DNA from: Intestinirhabdus alba | Lineage (GTDB): Bacteria > Pseudomonadota > Gammaproteobacteria > Enterobacterales > Enterobacteriaceae | NCBI RefSeq assembly: GCF_009711095.1 | Contig: NZ_WMJZ01000019.1 | Location: forward strand, 719-36,898 | Length of the DNA stretch: 36,180 bases | Direction: 5' to 3' | Shown here: positions 27,614-36,180 of the stretch, piece after piece | Position numbering within the stretch: position 1 is the first letter of the stretch | How the letters are laid out: each line of letters begins with the position of its first letter | The notes under the pieces: generated by a model | What the model was told of the DNA's origin: nothing | What the model saw: the letters and a program-made list of their open reading frames with translations, nothing else | Database searches by the model: none | Program-made: the position numbers and the translations under genes

Positions 27614-28867
27614 TTGAATAAGAAAGCTTTATTGAATAAGTATCTGCAGCAATCAAGCTCTTTTATGGCAAGAATAGCTGTCTCGATAATATCTATGGTC
27701 TTGAGTGTAATAATTGTTCGGTTGTATGATAAAAGTATAGTAAGCACTTTTTTTCTTTTTGTGAGTTACACAACTTTTTTGACACAAGTTGTTTTATTGG
27801 GGATGACACCTTTCTTGAATATATTAGCGGCGTCAAGAATTCGACTTGCTGATATATATATAGAAATTGCAAAAAAAATGAGTGTTTCTATACCGATGAC
27901 ATTATTGGTATTATATGTCATGATTGTGTTGATGAATATTGAAGATGGAAATTTATTATTTCTTTCAACAATAATTAGTGCCTTAAGTTGTTTTCTGATT
28001 GAGTTAATGAAAGGAAATGGTGCATATATATCAGCACAGTTATACAATGGTGGTATAAGCACAATAATATTTATTGTATTGCTCATTTGCAATAGAGTAA
28101 TTCATTATGATGCAAGTGTTATTGAATTATACCTATTGTCATTAATTATCTCACTAGTGCTGAATTATTATGAATGGGAAAGGAAGTATAGAAGAGTATC
28201 TACCGTTGATATTGCAGAAAATAATAAAATAATTTTTAAAAAGATCATGCCAATATATTTATCAACGGTAATCGTTTATTTGTTTTCACAAATTGATTTA
28301 TGGGTTGTTTCAAAAAATTTCGAATCTAGTATAGTGGCACAATATGGTTTAGCAATAAGATTGGCTGCGCTATTAAGTTTTTCTACTTTATCGGTCAGAG
28401 CGATAGCTGCAAATCGAATTCCTATGTTAATTAAAAATAAGGTACAGCTACAAAAAGAAATTTATCATAGCTGCAATTTTTCATTTATAGTTAGTGTGTT
28501 CACTCTTTTGTCTTTATTGATATTAGGGTATTGGTTAATCGGAATAGTTTTTGGTTCTAGTTACCAGTTTTCATGGTATATATTAATTGTTTTCTCTATA
28601 GGTCAAATTGTTAATGCTGCAACCGGGCCGTGTGATTTTCTGTTAAGTCATACAGGGCATGGTATTTCACTTATGTGGATCACTATTATTTCTTTTATTG
28701 TCTTGGTTGCATGTCTTGCGAGTATTCAAATAGTGGAAATAAAAAGTGTCTTCTTGTATTGCGGTGTGGTCTCAGCTATTATAGCTTTACAAAATATAAG
28801 TGTAGTATATATAGCATATAAAAAAACGGGTATTATCGCTTTACCTTGTTTCAAACGAGGATATTGA
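27614..28867 (+). CDS. wzx: O-antigen flippase Wzx
   Basis: Probable MOP/PST-superfamily flippase moving undecaprenyl-diphosphate-linked O units across the inner membrane. Of 417 residues, about 12 hydrophobic segments are spread over the whole length with few charges between (for example IAVSIISMVLSVIIVRL and ILIVFSIGQIVNAATGP). The start is TTG at 27614, eight bases after the manB stop; the next ATG would remove the first helix. It is assigned as Wzx and not Wzy because the helices are evenly distributed and the GxxNxxxG-like segment near residue 335 resembles PST transporters. Very AT-rich. Confidence 0.85.
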   Translation: MNKKALLNKYLQQSSSFMARIAVSIISMVLSVIIVRLYDKSIVSTFFLFVSYTTFLTQVVLLGMTPFLNILAASRIRLADIYIEIAKKMSVSIPMTLLVLYVMIVLMNIEDGNLLFLSTIISALSCFLIELMKGNGAYISAQLYNGGISTIIFIVLLICNRVIHYDASVIELYLLSLIISLVLNYYEWERKYRRVSTVDIAENNKIIFKKIMPIYLSTVIVYLFSQIDLWVVSKNFESSIVAQYGLAIRLAALLSFSTLSVRAIAANRIPMLIKNKVQLQKEIYHSCNFSFIVSVFTLLSLLILGYWLIGIVFGSSYQFSWYILIVFSIGQIVNAATGPCDFLLSHTGHGISLMWITIISFIVLVACLASIQIVEIKSVFLYCGVVSAIIALQNISVVYIAYKKTGIIALPCFKRGY

Positions 28868-28868
28868 A

Positions 28869-30107
28869 GTGTCGAAAACGAATAAAAAAATAATTATATC
28901 CTTCTTATTGCTCTACGTGTTATCTGCCATAATATCAATGGTACAAACTTTGACGCATAAAAATTACCCTGGAGAGTTAGAGGAGTTTACAAGAACTATT
29001 TCTTCTTTTGAGGTTGTTTCATTAACTTTTTTTAATATAATCTCATTTATTAGTTGTTATTATATTATCTGGATCTTCTCAAAATTCAGGATTAAAATTA
29101 ACAAAAAAATATATGTAAATTTCAATGAAAGAAGAATCAATACACTATTTTTTGTTTTATTGTTAGCGCAAATTATTTTTCTGCTTGCAACTGGAGTCGG
29201 AAAAGTAACTATAAACCCTGATGAGATCGCTACATCACCATATAGTCCTCTTTTTGCTTTCCTTAAACCAGAGCCTTTTATATATTTGTTTTTTTTGTAT
29301 TTTAGAACGACAAAAGGATTTTCATATAAGAAAAATATCTTGTTTACAATAAATATTATTTTATTTATAGCATTCAAAATCCTTCAAGGATGGACCAGTT
29401 TTCTTCTGATTATGTTTTTTCTAGAAATGTATGCTCGTTTCCAACGAAAAGATAATAATAAGCTCTTCTTATTATTACCAATAATTATTATTCTTCTTGG
29501 AGGATGGGTATATCAATATGCTTTTGTTTTAAAGAATGAAATCCGTGGAAATAATTTACCCTCAATAAGCTATTATCAAGGTATCGAACAACTTACGTCA
29601 AGACTCTCAATGAACCCTGTCTCATTAGGAGCTTACCAAAATTTTGATACGGTGATTGATCTTTATCAAAAAGAAAATAGAATATTTAAAGAATCCGAAT
29701 CATTGTTACGACCTATATTGCCAGGGAGTTTGATGGATAAGGATTTTAGAATACTAAATAATAATGTCATGGCATCATTTTATCCAGATTTAAATGCTTA
29801 TACTAGCTCGGACTTTGGGGTTATTATGTATTTCAGTATACTTATAAAATCCAGTCTTCCAGATTTTATTCTGTTAAGTATACTGACCTTAATTTTATTT
29901 TTCATTGCTAAAATATATTTTGACTCTATGTCATTGTATGAAGGACAGTATGATTTATTGTTGTTTCTCATTATTTTTTACTGGACTTATACAGTTAGTA
30001 TAGAAAACGTATTCGGGCAAGGTTTTTTCCCTTATATTTTTAGTACAATATTTTTCTTTCTGATGGGGGGGATTAAAATTAGTACACAGCATTCACGGTT
30101 TTCATAA
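28869..30107 (+). CDS. wzy: O-antigen polymerase Wzy
   Basis: Candidate Wzy, the periplasmic-face polymerase that links O units. Of 412 residues, about 11 hydrophobic segments are interrupted by one large hydrophilic loop (about 220-325, including ESESLLRPILPGSLMDKDFR), the usual Wzy topology. There is little primary-sequence conservation in this family, so the call rests on topology, locus position and the absence of another candidate. The start is GTG at 28869, with CGAGGA upstream, one base after the wzx TGA. Confidence 0.78.
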   Translation: MSKTNKKIIISFLLLYVLSAIISMVQTLTHKNYPGELEEFTRTISSFEVVSLTFFNIISFISCYYIIWIFSKFRIKINKKIYVNFNERRINTLFFVLLLAQIIFLLATGVGKVTINPDEIATSPYSPLFAFLKPEPFIYLFFLYFRTTKGFSYKKNILFTINIILFIAFKILQGWTSFLLIMFFLEMYARFQRKDNNKLFLLLPIIIILLGGWVYQYAFVLKNEIRGNNLPSISYYQGIEQLTSRLSMNPVSLGAYQNFDTVIDLYQKENRIFKESESLLRPILPGSLMDKDFRILNNNVMASFYPDLNAYTSSDFGVIMYFSILIKSSLPDFILLSILTLILFFIAKIYFDSMSLYEGQYDLLLFLIIFYWTYTVSIENVFGQGFFPYIFSTIFFFLMGGIKISTQHSRFS

Positions 30108-30181
30108 TATATTGATAACTGCTTGTAGGAGTGGGATAAATCCAATAAAATAGAGCGTCTTATAATAAAAGTAGGTATTTA

Positions 30182-31276
30182 ATGTTTGATAGAAATAAAG
30201 AATATATAATCGTTAGTGCAACGGCATTAGCTACAAGTGGTGCATTAACAATACTAAGGCAATTTATTCAACAAGCATCGGGGGATGGTAACAATTACAT
30301 TGTATTTGTACCATCCAATATTGAACTCTCTGAGTACGAAAATCTTGTTTTTGTAAAAACATCACCAAAAAGTTGGATAAGAAGAATATATTGGGATTGG
30401 TTTGGATGTAAGAGGTGCATTAAGCTTTATTCTATTAAAGTTAAAAAAGTTATCTGCTTACAAAACACAACTATGAATGTTCCATTTCCACAAATAGTAT
30501 ACCTTCACCAGCCGATCCCTTTTAGTAATTTTGATTCTTTTTTAAAGGACTTTACGCTTAGTAATTTGAAATTGTTTTTATATAAAAAATTCTATGCTTT
30601 TTTTATTTTCAAGTTTGTAGATGAACGTACCTTATTTGTAGTTCAGACTAAATGGATGAAATCCAGTGTTTTAGATAAGTGTCAAAAATTGAGAAATGAA
30701 CAGGTGTTAGTTTTGAAACCTGACATTAATTTAAATATCGAAAAAAACTATAATGATAAAGTTTCCAGAAGAACAATATTATATCCTGCAACAGCATTAA
30801 GTTATAAAAATCATTTAATAATACTAAAAGCTCTAGTGCATATTAGAAATAAATTTGGTATGGGTGATATTAAGTTTCAAGTTACATTTAGAAAATCTCA
30901 ATATAAAATTTTTGATGATTACGTTGCAAAGAATAATTTGAGCAATAATGTAGAATATTTAGGGATGATACCCTATTCAGAACTACAAAAAAAGTATTAT
31001 TGTGCATCATTGATTGTTTTTCCAAGTTATATTGAATCTTATGGGTTGCCATTAATTGAAGCTGCTGCATTAGGAAAGCAAATCCTTTGTAGCGATTTAC
31101 CATATGCACGTGATGTTCTAGAAAACTATGAAGGAGCTATTTTTGTAAGATATAATGATGAAGATGATTGGGCGCGGTCAATTTTTTATCATCTTGATAA
31201 TATTTCTCATGAAAAAATAAAGCCTTATGAAAATAATAATCTTTCATCATGGCCACAATTCTTTAAGTTAATTTAA
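30182..31276 (+). CDS. Glycosyltransferase, GT4 family
   Basis: Cytoplasmic GT-B transferase of 364 residues. The C-terminal donor-binding half is typical of GT4: ILYPATALSYKNHLIILKAL, VEYLGMIPYSELQKKYYCAS, then the E-x7-E motif in ESYGLPLIEAAALGKQILCS. The N-terminal half begins YIIVSATALATSGALTILRQ and has YLHQPIPF. The ATG follows an AGG site. It is one of three transferases in the locus, so it forms one specific linkage of the repeat unit; mannosyl transfer is plausible because the locus makes GDP-mannose, but this is inference. Confidence 0.88.
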   Translation: MFDRNKEYIIVSATALATSGALTILRQFIQQASGDGNNYIVFVPSNIELSEYENLVFVKTSPKSWIRRIYWDWFGCKRCIKLYSIKVKKVICLQNTTMNVPFPQIVYLHQPIPFSNFDSFLKDFTLSNLKLFLYKKFYAFFIFKFVDERTLFVVQTKWMKSSVLDKCQKLRNEQVLVLKPDINLNIEKNYNDKVSRRTILYPATALSYKNHLIILKALVHIRNKFGMGDIKFQVTFRKSQYKIFDDYVAKNNLSNNVEYLGMIPYSELQKKYYCASLIVFPSYIESYGLPLIEAAALGKQILCSDLPYARDVLENYEGAIFVRYNDEDDWARSIFYHLDNISHEKIKPYENNNLSSWPQFFKLI

Positions 31277-31286
31277 TAGGTAATAT

Positions 31287-32318
31287 ATGTTTACAAATTC
31301 TACGCTATTAATTACTGGTGGAACCGGTTCATTTGGTAATGCAGTTTTAAGGAGATTTTTAGAAACAGACATCAAGGAAATACGTATTTTTTCCCGAGAT
31401 GAAAAGAAACAAGATGATATGAGAAAGAAATATAATAATGAAAAATTAAAATTTTATATTGGAGATGTCCGTGATTATAACAGTGTTTTAGCTGCTACCC
31501 GTGGAGTAGATTTTATATACCATGCTGCAGCCCTTAAGCAGGTTCCTTCATGTGAATTTTATCCAATGGAAGCCGTTAAAACGAATGTTATCGGCACTGA
31601 TAATGTGCTTGAGGCAGCAATTGCAAATCACGTTTCAAGAGTTGTATGTTTAAGCACTGACAAAGCCGTTTATCCAATAAATGCGATGGGGACATCCAAG
31701 GCGATGATGGAAAAAGTCATTGTCGCGAAGTCGAGAAATGTCCCTAGCGACATGATGATATGTGCAACCAGATATGGAAATGTTATGGCATCACGAGGAT
31801 CCGTTATCCCACTTTTCATAAATCAAATTTTAGAGGGCAGACCGATTACTATAACTGATACTAATATGACTCGGTTCATGATGACATTAGATGATGCGGT
31901 TGATTTAGTATTACATGCTTTTAAATTTGGCAGCAATGGTGACATTTTTGTTCAAAAATCTCCTGCGGCTACGATTGAAATATTGACTCAAGCAATTTTA
32001 GAGATAACGCGGTCTCCTGAGCATCCGATTAATGTTATCGGTACTCGACACGGTGAGAAATTATTTGAAGTGCTATGTAGCCGGGAGGAAATGTTAGTTG
32101 CACAGGATCAGGGGAATTATTATCGAATTCCATGCGATAATCGAGATCTTAATTATGAAAAATACTTTGAAGAAGGCAATAAAGAAGTAGAAGTCATTAA
32201 TGACTATAACTCTCATAATACTTATCGTCTAAACAAGGAAGAAATGATTGAGCTTTTACGTAAACTTCCTTATATAAATAAGATTGAAGCTGGTGAAAAG
32301 GCTAATCCTGATGCTTAA
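31287..32318 (+). CDS. fnlA: UDP-GlcNAc C4,6-dehydratase/C5-epimerase FnlA
   Basis: First enzyme of UDP-N-acetyl-L-fucosamine synthesis, homologous to WbjB (P. aeruginosa O11) and Cap5E/CapE (S. aureus). It has 343 residues of the extended SDR fold: NAD(P)-binding GGTGSFG at 11-17, then STDKAVYPINAMGTSKAMME. The usual SDR tyrosine of YxxxK is Met134 here (MGTSK), with D125/K126 upstream, the arrangement reported for this inverting dehydratase subfamily. It overlaps fnlB by eight bases. First gene of the fnlABC-wbuBC module found next to gnd in several E. coli serotypes (O26 and others). Confidence 0.95.
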   Translation: MFTNSTLLITGGTGSFGNAVLRRFLETDIKEIRIFSRDEKKQDDMRKKYNNEKLKFYIGDVRDYNSVLAATRGVDFIYHAAALKQVPSCEFYPMEAVKTNVIGTDNVLEAAIANHVSRVVCLSTDKAVYPINAMGTSKAMMEKVIVAKSRNVPSDMMICATRYGNVMASRGSVIPLFINQILEGRPITITDTNMTRFMMTLDDAVDLVLHAFKFGSNGDIFVQKSPAATIEILTQAILEITRSPEHPINVIGTRHGEKLFEVLCSREEMLVAQDQGNYYRIPCDNRDLNYEKYFEEGNKEVEVINDYNSHNTYRLNKEEMIELLRKLPYINKIEAGEKANPDA

Positions 32319-33186
32319 AAAAATACTAGTACTCGGTGCAAACGGCATGCTTGGAGGCAGTTTGTTTCGATATTTTTCTCGAGAACCTGACTTTGAAGTT
32401 TTGGGTACGGTAAGAGAGGAAAATGCGAAATTAAAACTACTTAATCAAGGTTTTCAGAACACTGTTAGTGGTATTAATGCTTATCACTTCGATACAGTAG
32501 AGCGTATTATTAATGAATTCAATCCTGATTATGTGTTTAACTGTGTAGGGATCATTAAACAACTTGATGCAGCAAAAAATAATGTCGCATCAATTACTAT
32601 AAATTCACTTTTACCACATCAACTTGCTCATGTTTGTAGTATAAATAATGCAAAATTGATTCATTTCTCAACCGATTGTGTTTTTAGTGGACAAAAGGGA
32701 GCATATTGTGAGAATGATACTCCCGATGCCTATGATCTTTACGGAAAATCGAAACTTCTGGGAGAAGTTGATTACGGCCAACATTTAACTTTGCGCACGT
32801 CGATAATAGGACATGAAATTTCAAGTAATCATAGTTTAGTCGACTGGTTTCTCACTCAAAAGAGTTCAGTAAAGGGATTTTCAAAAGCAATATTCTCTGG
32901 CTTACCGACTATTTATATTGCTGAAGTTATTCATAAGTGGGTTATACCTAACGATAATTGTAAAGGGTTAAGACATCTTAGCGTTTCAGCGATTAATAAA
33001 TATGAACTTTTAAAATTAATAAAAAAACAGTACTCACATAATATCGATATAATAGAATCACCTGATCTTATTATTGATCGCAGCCTTGACTCATCACTTT
33101 TCCGCACCGAAACAAAATTTACACCCATGAGCTGGCCTGTACTAATTGAGAAAATGAATGATGAATACAACAAATATTTTAGATAA
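32311..33186 (+). CDS. fnlB: UDP-2-acetamido-2,6-dideoxy-hexos-4-ulose reductase FnlB
   Basis: Second step of UDP-L-FucNAc synthesis, reducing the 4-keto sugar made by FnlA. It has 291 residues from ATG 32311 (MLKKILVLGANGMLGGSLFR), chosen over the upstream in-frame start because AAAGG precedes it and the Rossmann fold begins here. Nucleotide motif GANGMLG is at 9-15, and the RmlD-like active-site YGKSK has Y144 and K148. It overlaps both neighbours (8 and 29 bases). S. aureus CapF carries a C-terminal cupin domain; there is no room for one here. Confidence 0.92.
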   Translation: MLKKILVLGANGMLGGSLFRYFSREPDFEVLGTVREENAKLKLLNQGFQNTVSGINAYHFDTVERIINEFNPDYVFNCVGIIKQLDAAKNNVASITINSLLPHQLAHVCSINNAKLIHFSTDCVFSGQKGAYCENDTPDAYDLYGKSKLLGEVDYGQHLTLRTSIIGHEISSNHSLVDWFLTQKSSVKGFSKAIFSGLPTIYIAEVIHKWVIPNDNCKGLRHLSVSAINKYELLKLIKKQYSHNIDIIESPDLIIDRSLDSSLFRTETKFTPMSWPVLIEKMNDEYNKYFR

Positions 33187-34315
33187 AAAAATGAAAGTAG
33201 TTACGGTTATTGGAACACGTCCAGAAATTATCAGATTGTCGCGGGTCATGGCCATTTTAGATCAGCATACGGATCATACAATTATTCATACCGGGCAGAA
33301 TTATGATTTTGAATTAAATGAGGTCTTTTTTAAAGAACTCGGTATTCGAAAACCCGATTATTTCCTTAACGCAGCTGGTGAAAACGCGGCAGAGACGATT
33401 GGAAATGTCATTATTGAAGCTGATAAGGTATTTGAAAAAATTTCACCTGAAGCTCTTTTGATTCTTGGTGATACTAATAGTGCCTTGGTTTCAATCGCCG
33501 CTAAGCGGCGTAAGATTCCAATCTTTCATATGGAGGCTGGTAATCGGTGCTTCGACTATAGAGTCCCGGAAGAAATTAATAGAAAAATTGTCGATCATAT
33601 TTCCGATATTAATCTAACTTATAGTGAAATTGCTCGTGAATATTTATTGCGTGAAGGAGTTCCTGCTGATCAAATAATAAAAACAGGAAGTCCGATGCGT
33701 GAAGTATTAAATTATTATTATGATGATATACAAAATTCACATGCAGTCAGTAAATTAAATTTGACAGCTAATTGTTATTTTCTTGTGAGTGCGCATCGAG
33801 AAGAAAATGTTGATGCACCAGATAAATTGACAAATTTCATTCAAACACTTAACGCTATTGCAGAAAAATATGAGATGCCTGTAATTGTTTCCACACATCC
33901 TCGCACTCGTAATCGAATGCAAAATCTAAATGTGGATATAAATAAAAACGTTCAATTCATGAAACCTTTCGGTTTTTTAGATTATGTAAACTTACAGATA
34001 AATGCATATGTTGTATTATCTGATAGTGGTACGATTACGGAAGAATCTTCGATACTAAACTTCCCTGCACTTAATTTACGGGATGTTCATGAAAGACCTG
34101 AGGGGTTTGAAGAGGCTTCAGTCATGTTTGTTGGTCTAAATCCGGAGCGCATTTTTCAAGGTATCAAAATTTTGCAACAGCAAAAACGTGGTCCGAATAA
34201 TCGTGACTTACATATGGTGTCTGATTACATGATTGACAATGTATCTCTAAAAGTACTTAGAATAATAATGAGTTATACAAATTTTGTTAATAGTAAAGTC
34301 TGGAAGAAATCATAA
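33158..34315 (+). CDS. fnlC: UDP-N-acetyl sugar C2-epimerase FnlC
   Basis: Final step to UDP-L-FucNAc, a non-hydrolysing 2-epimerase related to WecB, WbjD and CapG. It has 385 residues (or 384 from the ATG at 33161). VVTVIGTRPEIIRLSRVMAI opens the GT-B-like fold, IHTGQNYDFELN is the family's nucleotide/substrate loop, FHMEAGNRCFDYRVPEEINR and VSAHREENVD carry conserved acid and histidine residues, and SDSGTITEESSILNFP is the UDP-binding segment. It starts 29 bases inside fnlB and ends with a one-base overlap (TAATG) with wbuB, so translation is likely coupled along the module. Confidence 0.95.
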   Translation: MMNTTNILDKKMKVVTVIGTRPEIIRLSRVMAILDQHTDHTIIHTGQNYDFELNEVFFKELGIRKPDYFLNAAGENAAETIGNVIIEADKVFEKISPEALLILGDTNSALVSIAAKRRKIPIFHMEAGNRCFDYRVPEEINRKIVDHISDINLTYSEIAREYLLREGVPADQIIKTGSPMREVLNYYYDDIQNSHAVSKLNLTANCYFLVSAHREENVDAPDKLTNFIQTLNAIAEKYEMPVIVSTHPRTRNRMQNLNVDINKNVQFMKPFGFLDYVNLQINAYVVLSDSGTITEESSILNFPALNLRDVHERPEGFEEASVMFVGLNPERIFQGIKILQQQKRGPNNRDLHMVSDYMIDNVSLKVLRIIMSYTNFVNSKVWKKS

Positions 34316-35508
34316 TGCGGTTAGCGTTAATTTGTGATGACTATCTGCCCAATAGTACACGTGTCAGCGCAAAAATGATGCATGAGCTAGCATGTGAACT
34401 ATTAAGGCAAGGACATGATCCAATTGTCCTTTGTCCTAACGGAGGGGAATCAAAAAAAGTAATCCCCCTTTGTCTGGATGGAATAACTATATATCGTTTC
34501 CCAAACGGGAGGACTAAAGATACCACAAAATTAAAACGTGCGTTCAACGAGAGTCTTCTATCTTTTAATGCTTGGCTTTTTCTATCAAAAGAGATTAAGA
34601 ATAAGGAAATTGAGGGGGTTATATATTATTCTCCTTCAATTTTTTTTGGGCCACTAGTCAAGAAAATTAAAAATATTTGGCACTGTAAATCCTATTTGAT
34701 TTTACGCGATTCTTTTCCACAATGGCTCATTGATCAAGGGATGATTCGTAGCGGCGGTATAGTTGATAAATACTTTCGATATTTTGAACGCTTAAATTAT
34801 AACGCAGCCGATTACATCGGAGTAATGTCTGATAAAAATAAAGAGTTGTTTTTAGCGCAGTATCCCCATATTGCTAATGTAAACGTATTATATAATTGGA
34901 CTGATGCAAAGGATAATTCACCTCAACAAAATTCTGACATATTGAAGTTGCATTCATTAGAGGAGAAGATAATCTTTTTTTATGGTGGAAATATTGGGCA
35001 TGCTCAGGATATGGCTAACTTAATGCGATTAGCTTTCGGAATGAGAAAACATATGAATGTTCATTTCCTCTTTATTGGTCAAGGAGATGAAGTTGAATTG
35101 GTCAAAAAATTCATTGATGAACACCGTCTAGATAATTGTACTTATTTACCCTCAATTAGTCAGGATGAATACTCTGCCTTGCTAAGGCTAGTCCATGTGG
35201 GTTTATTTAGTCTGGCAAGGAATCATTCGGTACATAATTTTCCTGGTAAGCTTTTAGGTTATATGGCAAATAATTTACCTATATTAGGTAGTGTTAATGA
35301 AGGAAATGACTTAATGCCTATAGTCTCTGATGCTCAAGCAGGTTATGTTCATATAAATGGCGATGACCAGCAGTTATTAGATTCTGGTGTTAAATTGGCT
35401 TCAGACTTACAATTAAGAAAAAAAATGGGAGAGAATGGTCGCTCACTTCTGCTCAGTAAATTCTCAGTTGAATCTGCAGTAGATAATATTATTCGAAAAC
35501 TTCAATAG
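34315..35508 (+). CDS. wbuB: Glycosyltransferase WbuB, probable L-FucNAc transferase
   Basis: GT4 transferase of 397 residues that in E. coli O26-type loci is thought to add L-FucNAc to the lipid-linked first sugar. Motifs: LALICDDYLPNSTRVSAKMM at the N-terminus, IIFFYGGNIGHAQDMANLMR for the donor site and SLARNHSVHNFPGKLLGYMA near the C-terminus. Coupling to fnlC by TAATG supports a role with UDP-FucNAc. Linkage and acceptor cannot be read from the sequence. Confidence 0.92.
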   Translation: MRLALICDDYLPNSTRVSAKMMHELACELLRQGHDPIVLCPNGGESKKVIPLCLDGITIYRFPNGRTKDTTKLKRAFNESLLSFNAWLFLSKEIKNKEIEGVIYYSPSIFFGPLVKKIKNIWHCKSYLILRDSFPQWLIDQGMIRSGGIVDKYFRYFERLNYNAADYIGVMSDKNKELFLAQYPHIANVNVLYNWTDAKDNSPQQNSDILKLHSLEEKIIFFYGGNIGHAQDMANLMRLAFGMRKHMNVHFLFIGQGDEVELVKKFIDEHRLDNCTYLPSISQDEYSALLRLVHVGLFSLARNHSVHNFPGKLLGYMANNLPILGSVNEGNDLMPIVSDAQAGYVHINGDDQQLLDSGVKLASDLQLRKKMGENGRSLLLSKFSVESAVDNIIRKLQ

Positions 35509-35530
35509 TTTTAAATACTAAGGTATCGCT

Positions 35531-36028
35531 ATGCAGGTTTCGGTGTTTTCTATAAAACAACTTGAGGCATTGATTGAACTAGCACAAAATTCTGAAAGAT
35601 TACGAGCACATTTATGTCTACATAACAGTCATCAGGACAGGGTTCAAAAGGTATTGATTGCCTTGACGAAAGGAACATATATCCCTCCTCATTTTCACAA
35701 AAAAATTCATCAATGGGAACACTTTCAAGTTATCATCGGAGAGGTTGATTTATATATTTTTGATGATGAGGGGATGGTAAGGCAGATTTTTAAATTAGGT
35801 GGACTGGATGGCGCGTTATTTGCTGAGATCTTTCCCGGTACGATTCATACACTTGTCTGTCGTTCTGCAAATGCTGTTGTTTTGGAAATTAAGGAGGGAC
35901 CTTTTATTGAGGCAGATGCAAAGATTCTTCCTTCTTGGTCATGTAAAGAACATTATAATATTCATTCACGTAAAAAAATTATTGCTATGCTAGAGAGACT
36001 TAAACTTGGTGATTTTTTCAAAATTTAA
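35531..36028 (+). CDS. wbuC: WbuC family cupin protein
   Basis: Small metal-binding cupin of unclear role that closes fnlABC-wbuB modules. It has 165 residues; the cupin core contains IPPHFHKKIHQWEHFQVIIG (histidines and Glu suited to metal binding), then GEVDLYIFDDEG and FPGTIHTLVCRSANAVVLEI, the second cupin motif. The start ATG lies 22 bases after wbuB. It is the last gene of the O locus. Possible roles: partner of FnlB, sugar modification or regulation; none is shown by the sequence. Confidence 0.9.
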   Translation: MQVSVFSIKQLEALIELAQNSERLRAHLCLHNSHQDRVQKVLIALTKGTYIPPHFHKKIHQWEHFQVIIGEVDLYIFDDEGMVRQIFKLGGLDGALFAEIFPGTIHTLVCRSANAVVLEIKEGPFIEADAKILPSWSCKEHYNIHSRKKIIAMLERLKLGDFFKI

Positions 36029-36098
36029 TGACAATTAATATATTTATTAATATCATATTGAAATTATTTTTGAATATTAATGTTATAAAGGCGCATAT

Positions 36099-36129
36099 GA
36101 AACGGTCAGTTATTGACCCTGATTTTTTT
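36099..36129 (+). terminator. Terminator-like hairpin at the end of the O locus
   Basis: An imperfect stem pairs GTCAG (36105-36109) with CTGAT (36119-36123), running into seven T (36123-36129). It sits about 70 bases past wbuC, at the point where base composition returns to core-like values. Confidence 0.45.
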
Positions 36130-36143
36130 CGCAGCGTGTTGCT

Positions 36144-36173
36144 TTGCTGCGATTCCCCGCAGAACACTATGAT
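36144..36173 (+). promoter_or_regulatory. Candidate promoter for the next gene (probably gnd)
   Basis: TTGCTG (36144-36149), an 18-base spacer and TATGAT (36168-36173). The surrounding sequence resembles the gnd upstream region of enteric bacteria as I remember it; gnd itself would begin beyond the window. A short frame from ATG 36098 stays open to the edge but probably is not a gene. Confidence 0.45.
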
Positions 36174-36180
36174 TTTACAA

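Noticed and set aside
1-36180. tRNA/rRNA genes, CRISPR arrays, insertion sequences, phage genes
   Set aside because: I looked for cloverleaf-like sequence, regular spaced repeats, transposase or integrase motifs and found none; the window is core genes plus an O-antigen locus.
36098-36180. Short ORF starting at ATG 36098
   Set aside because: It begins inside a terminator-like hairpin and crosses a promoter-like sequence just before the expected gnd; more likely leader DNA than a gene.

Overview
The window is chromosomal DNA from a member of the Enterobacteriaceae. It carries a syntenic core block, yegS – cyaR – yegQ/trhP – (TPR gene) – baeRS – mdtCBA – yegD – alkA – udk – dcd – asmA – yegH – galF, followed by a galF-to-gnd O-antigen locus. 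The protein lengths and motifs I can recall from E. coli match closely, but the core is GC-rich, which fits Klebsiella/Enterobacter/Kosakonia-type genera better than E. coli. I cannot name the genus from sequence alone.

Layout. 1-3143: the lipid kinase gene yegS, the sRNA gene cyaR with its CRP-type promoter, and the tRNA hydroxylase gene trhP (yegQ). 3144-13675: one leftward operon, in transcription order mdtA, mdtB, mdtC, an mdtD remnant, baeS, baeR and a gene for an exported TPR-like protein, driven from a BaeR-box promoter near 13660. 13680-14041: a divergent intergenic stretch with a terminator-like hairpin and a small hypothetical ORF. 14042-21610: yegD, alkA, udk, dcd, asmA and yegH. 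21611-22097: a 487-bp yegH-galF gap where E. coli K-12 has the whole colanic acid cluster. 22098-23093: galF and its terminator. 23254-23292: JUMPstart/ops, the RfaH recruitment site. 23324-36028: a mostly AT-rich O-antigen cluster: glycosyltransferase, manC, manB, wzx, wzy, glycosyltransferase, fnlA, fnlB, fnlC, wbuB, wbuC. The final 150 bp return to core-like sequence, with a terminator-like hairpin and what looks like the start of the gnd promoter region.

How the genes work together. BaeS senses envelope stress and BaeR activates the MdtABC RND pump; the TPR-like protein is co-transcribed and may belong to the same response. In the O locus, ManC and ManB make GDP-mannose and FnlABC make UDP-N-acetyl-L-fucosamine. 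Three glycosyltransferases (one is WbuB, the likely FucNAc transferase) would extend a lipid-linked sugar started by WecA, which is encoded elsewhere. Wzx flips the unit and Wzy polymerises it. No rml, gmd/fcl, wza/wzb/wzc or wzi genes are present, so this looks like an O-antigen locus, not a capsule locus.

Most notable: mdtD has been reduced by an in-frame internal deletion to a 54-codon ORF that still overlaps both mdtC and baeS by four bases. The manC gene is a mosaic: an AT-rich 5' quarter is joined to a GC-rich body that continues through manB. The colanic acid cluster and yegE are missing from their K-12 positions. The reductase FnlB is single-domain, while a free-standing cupin (WbuC) sits in the same operon.
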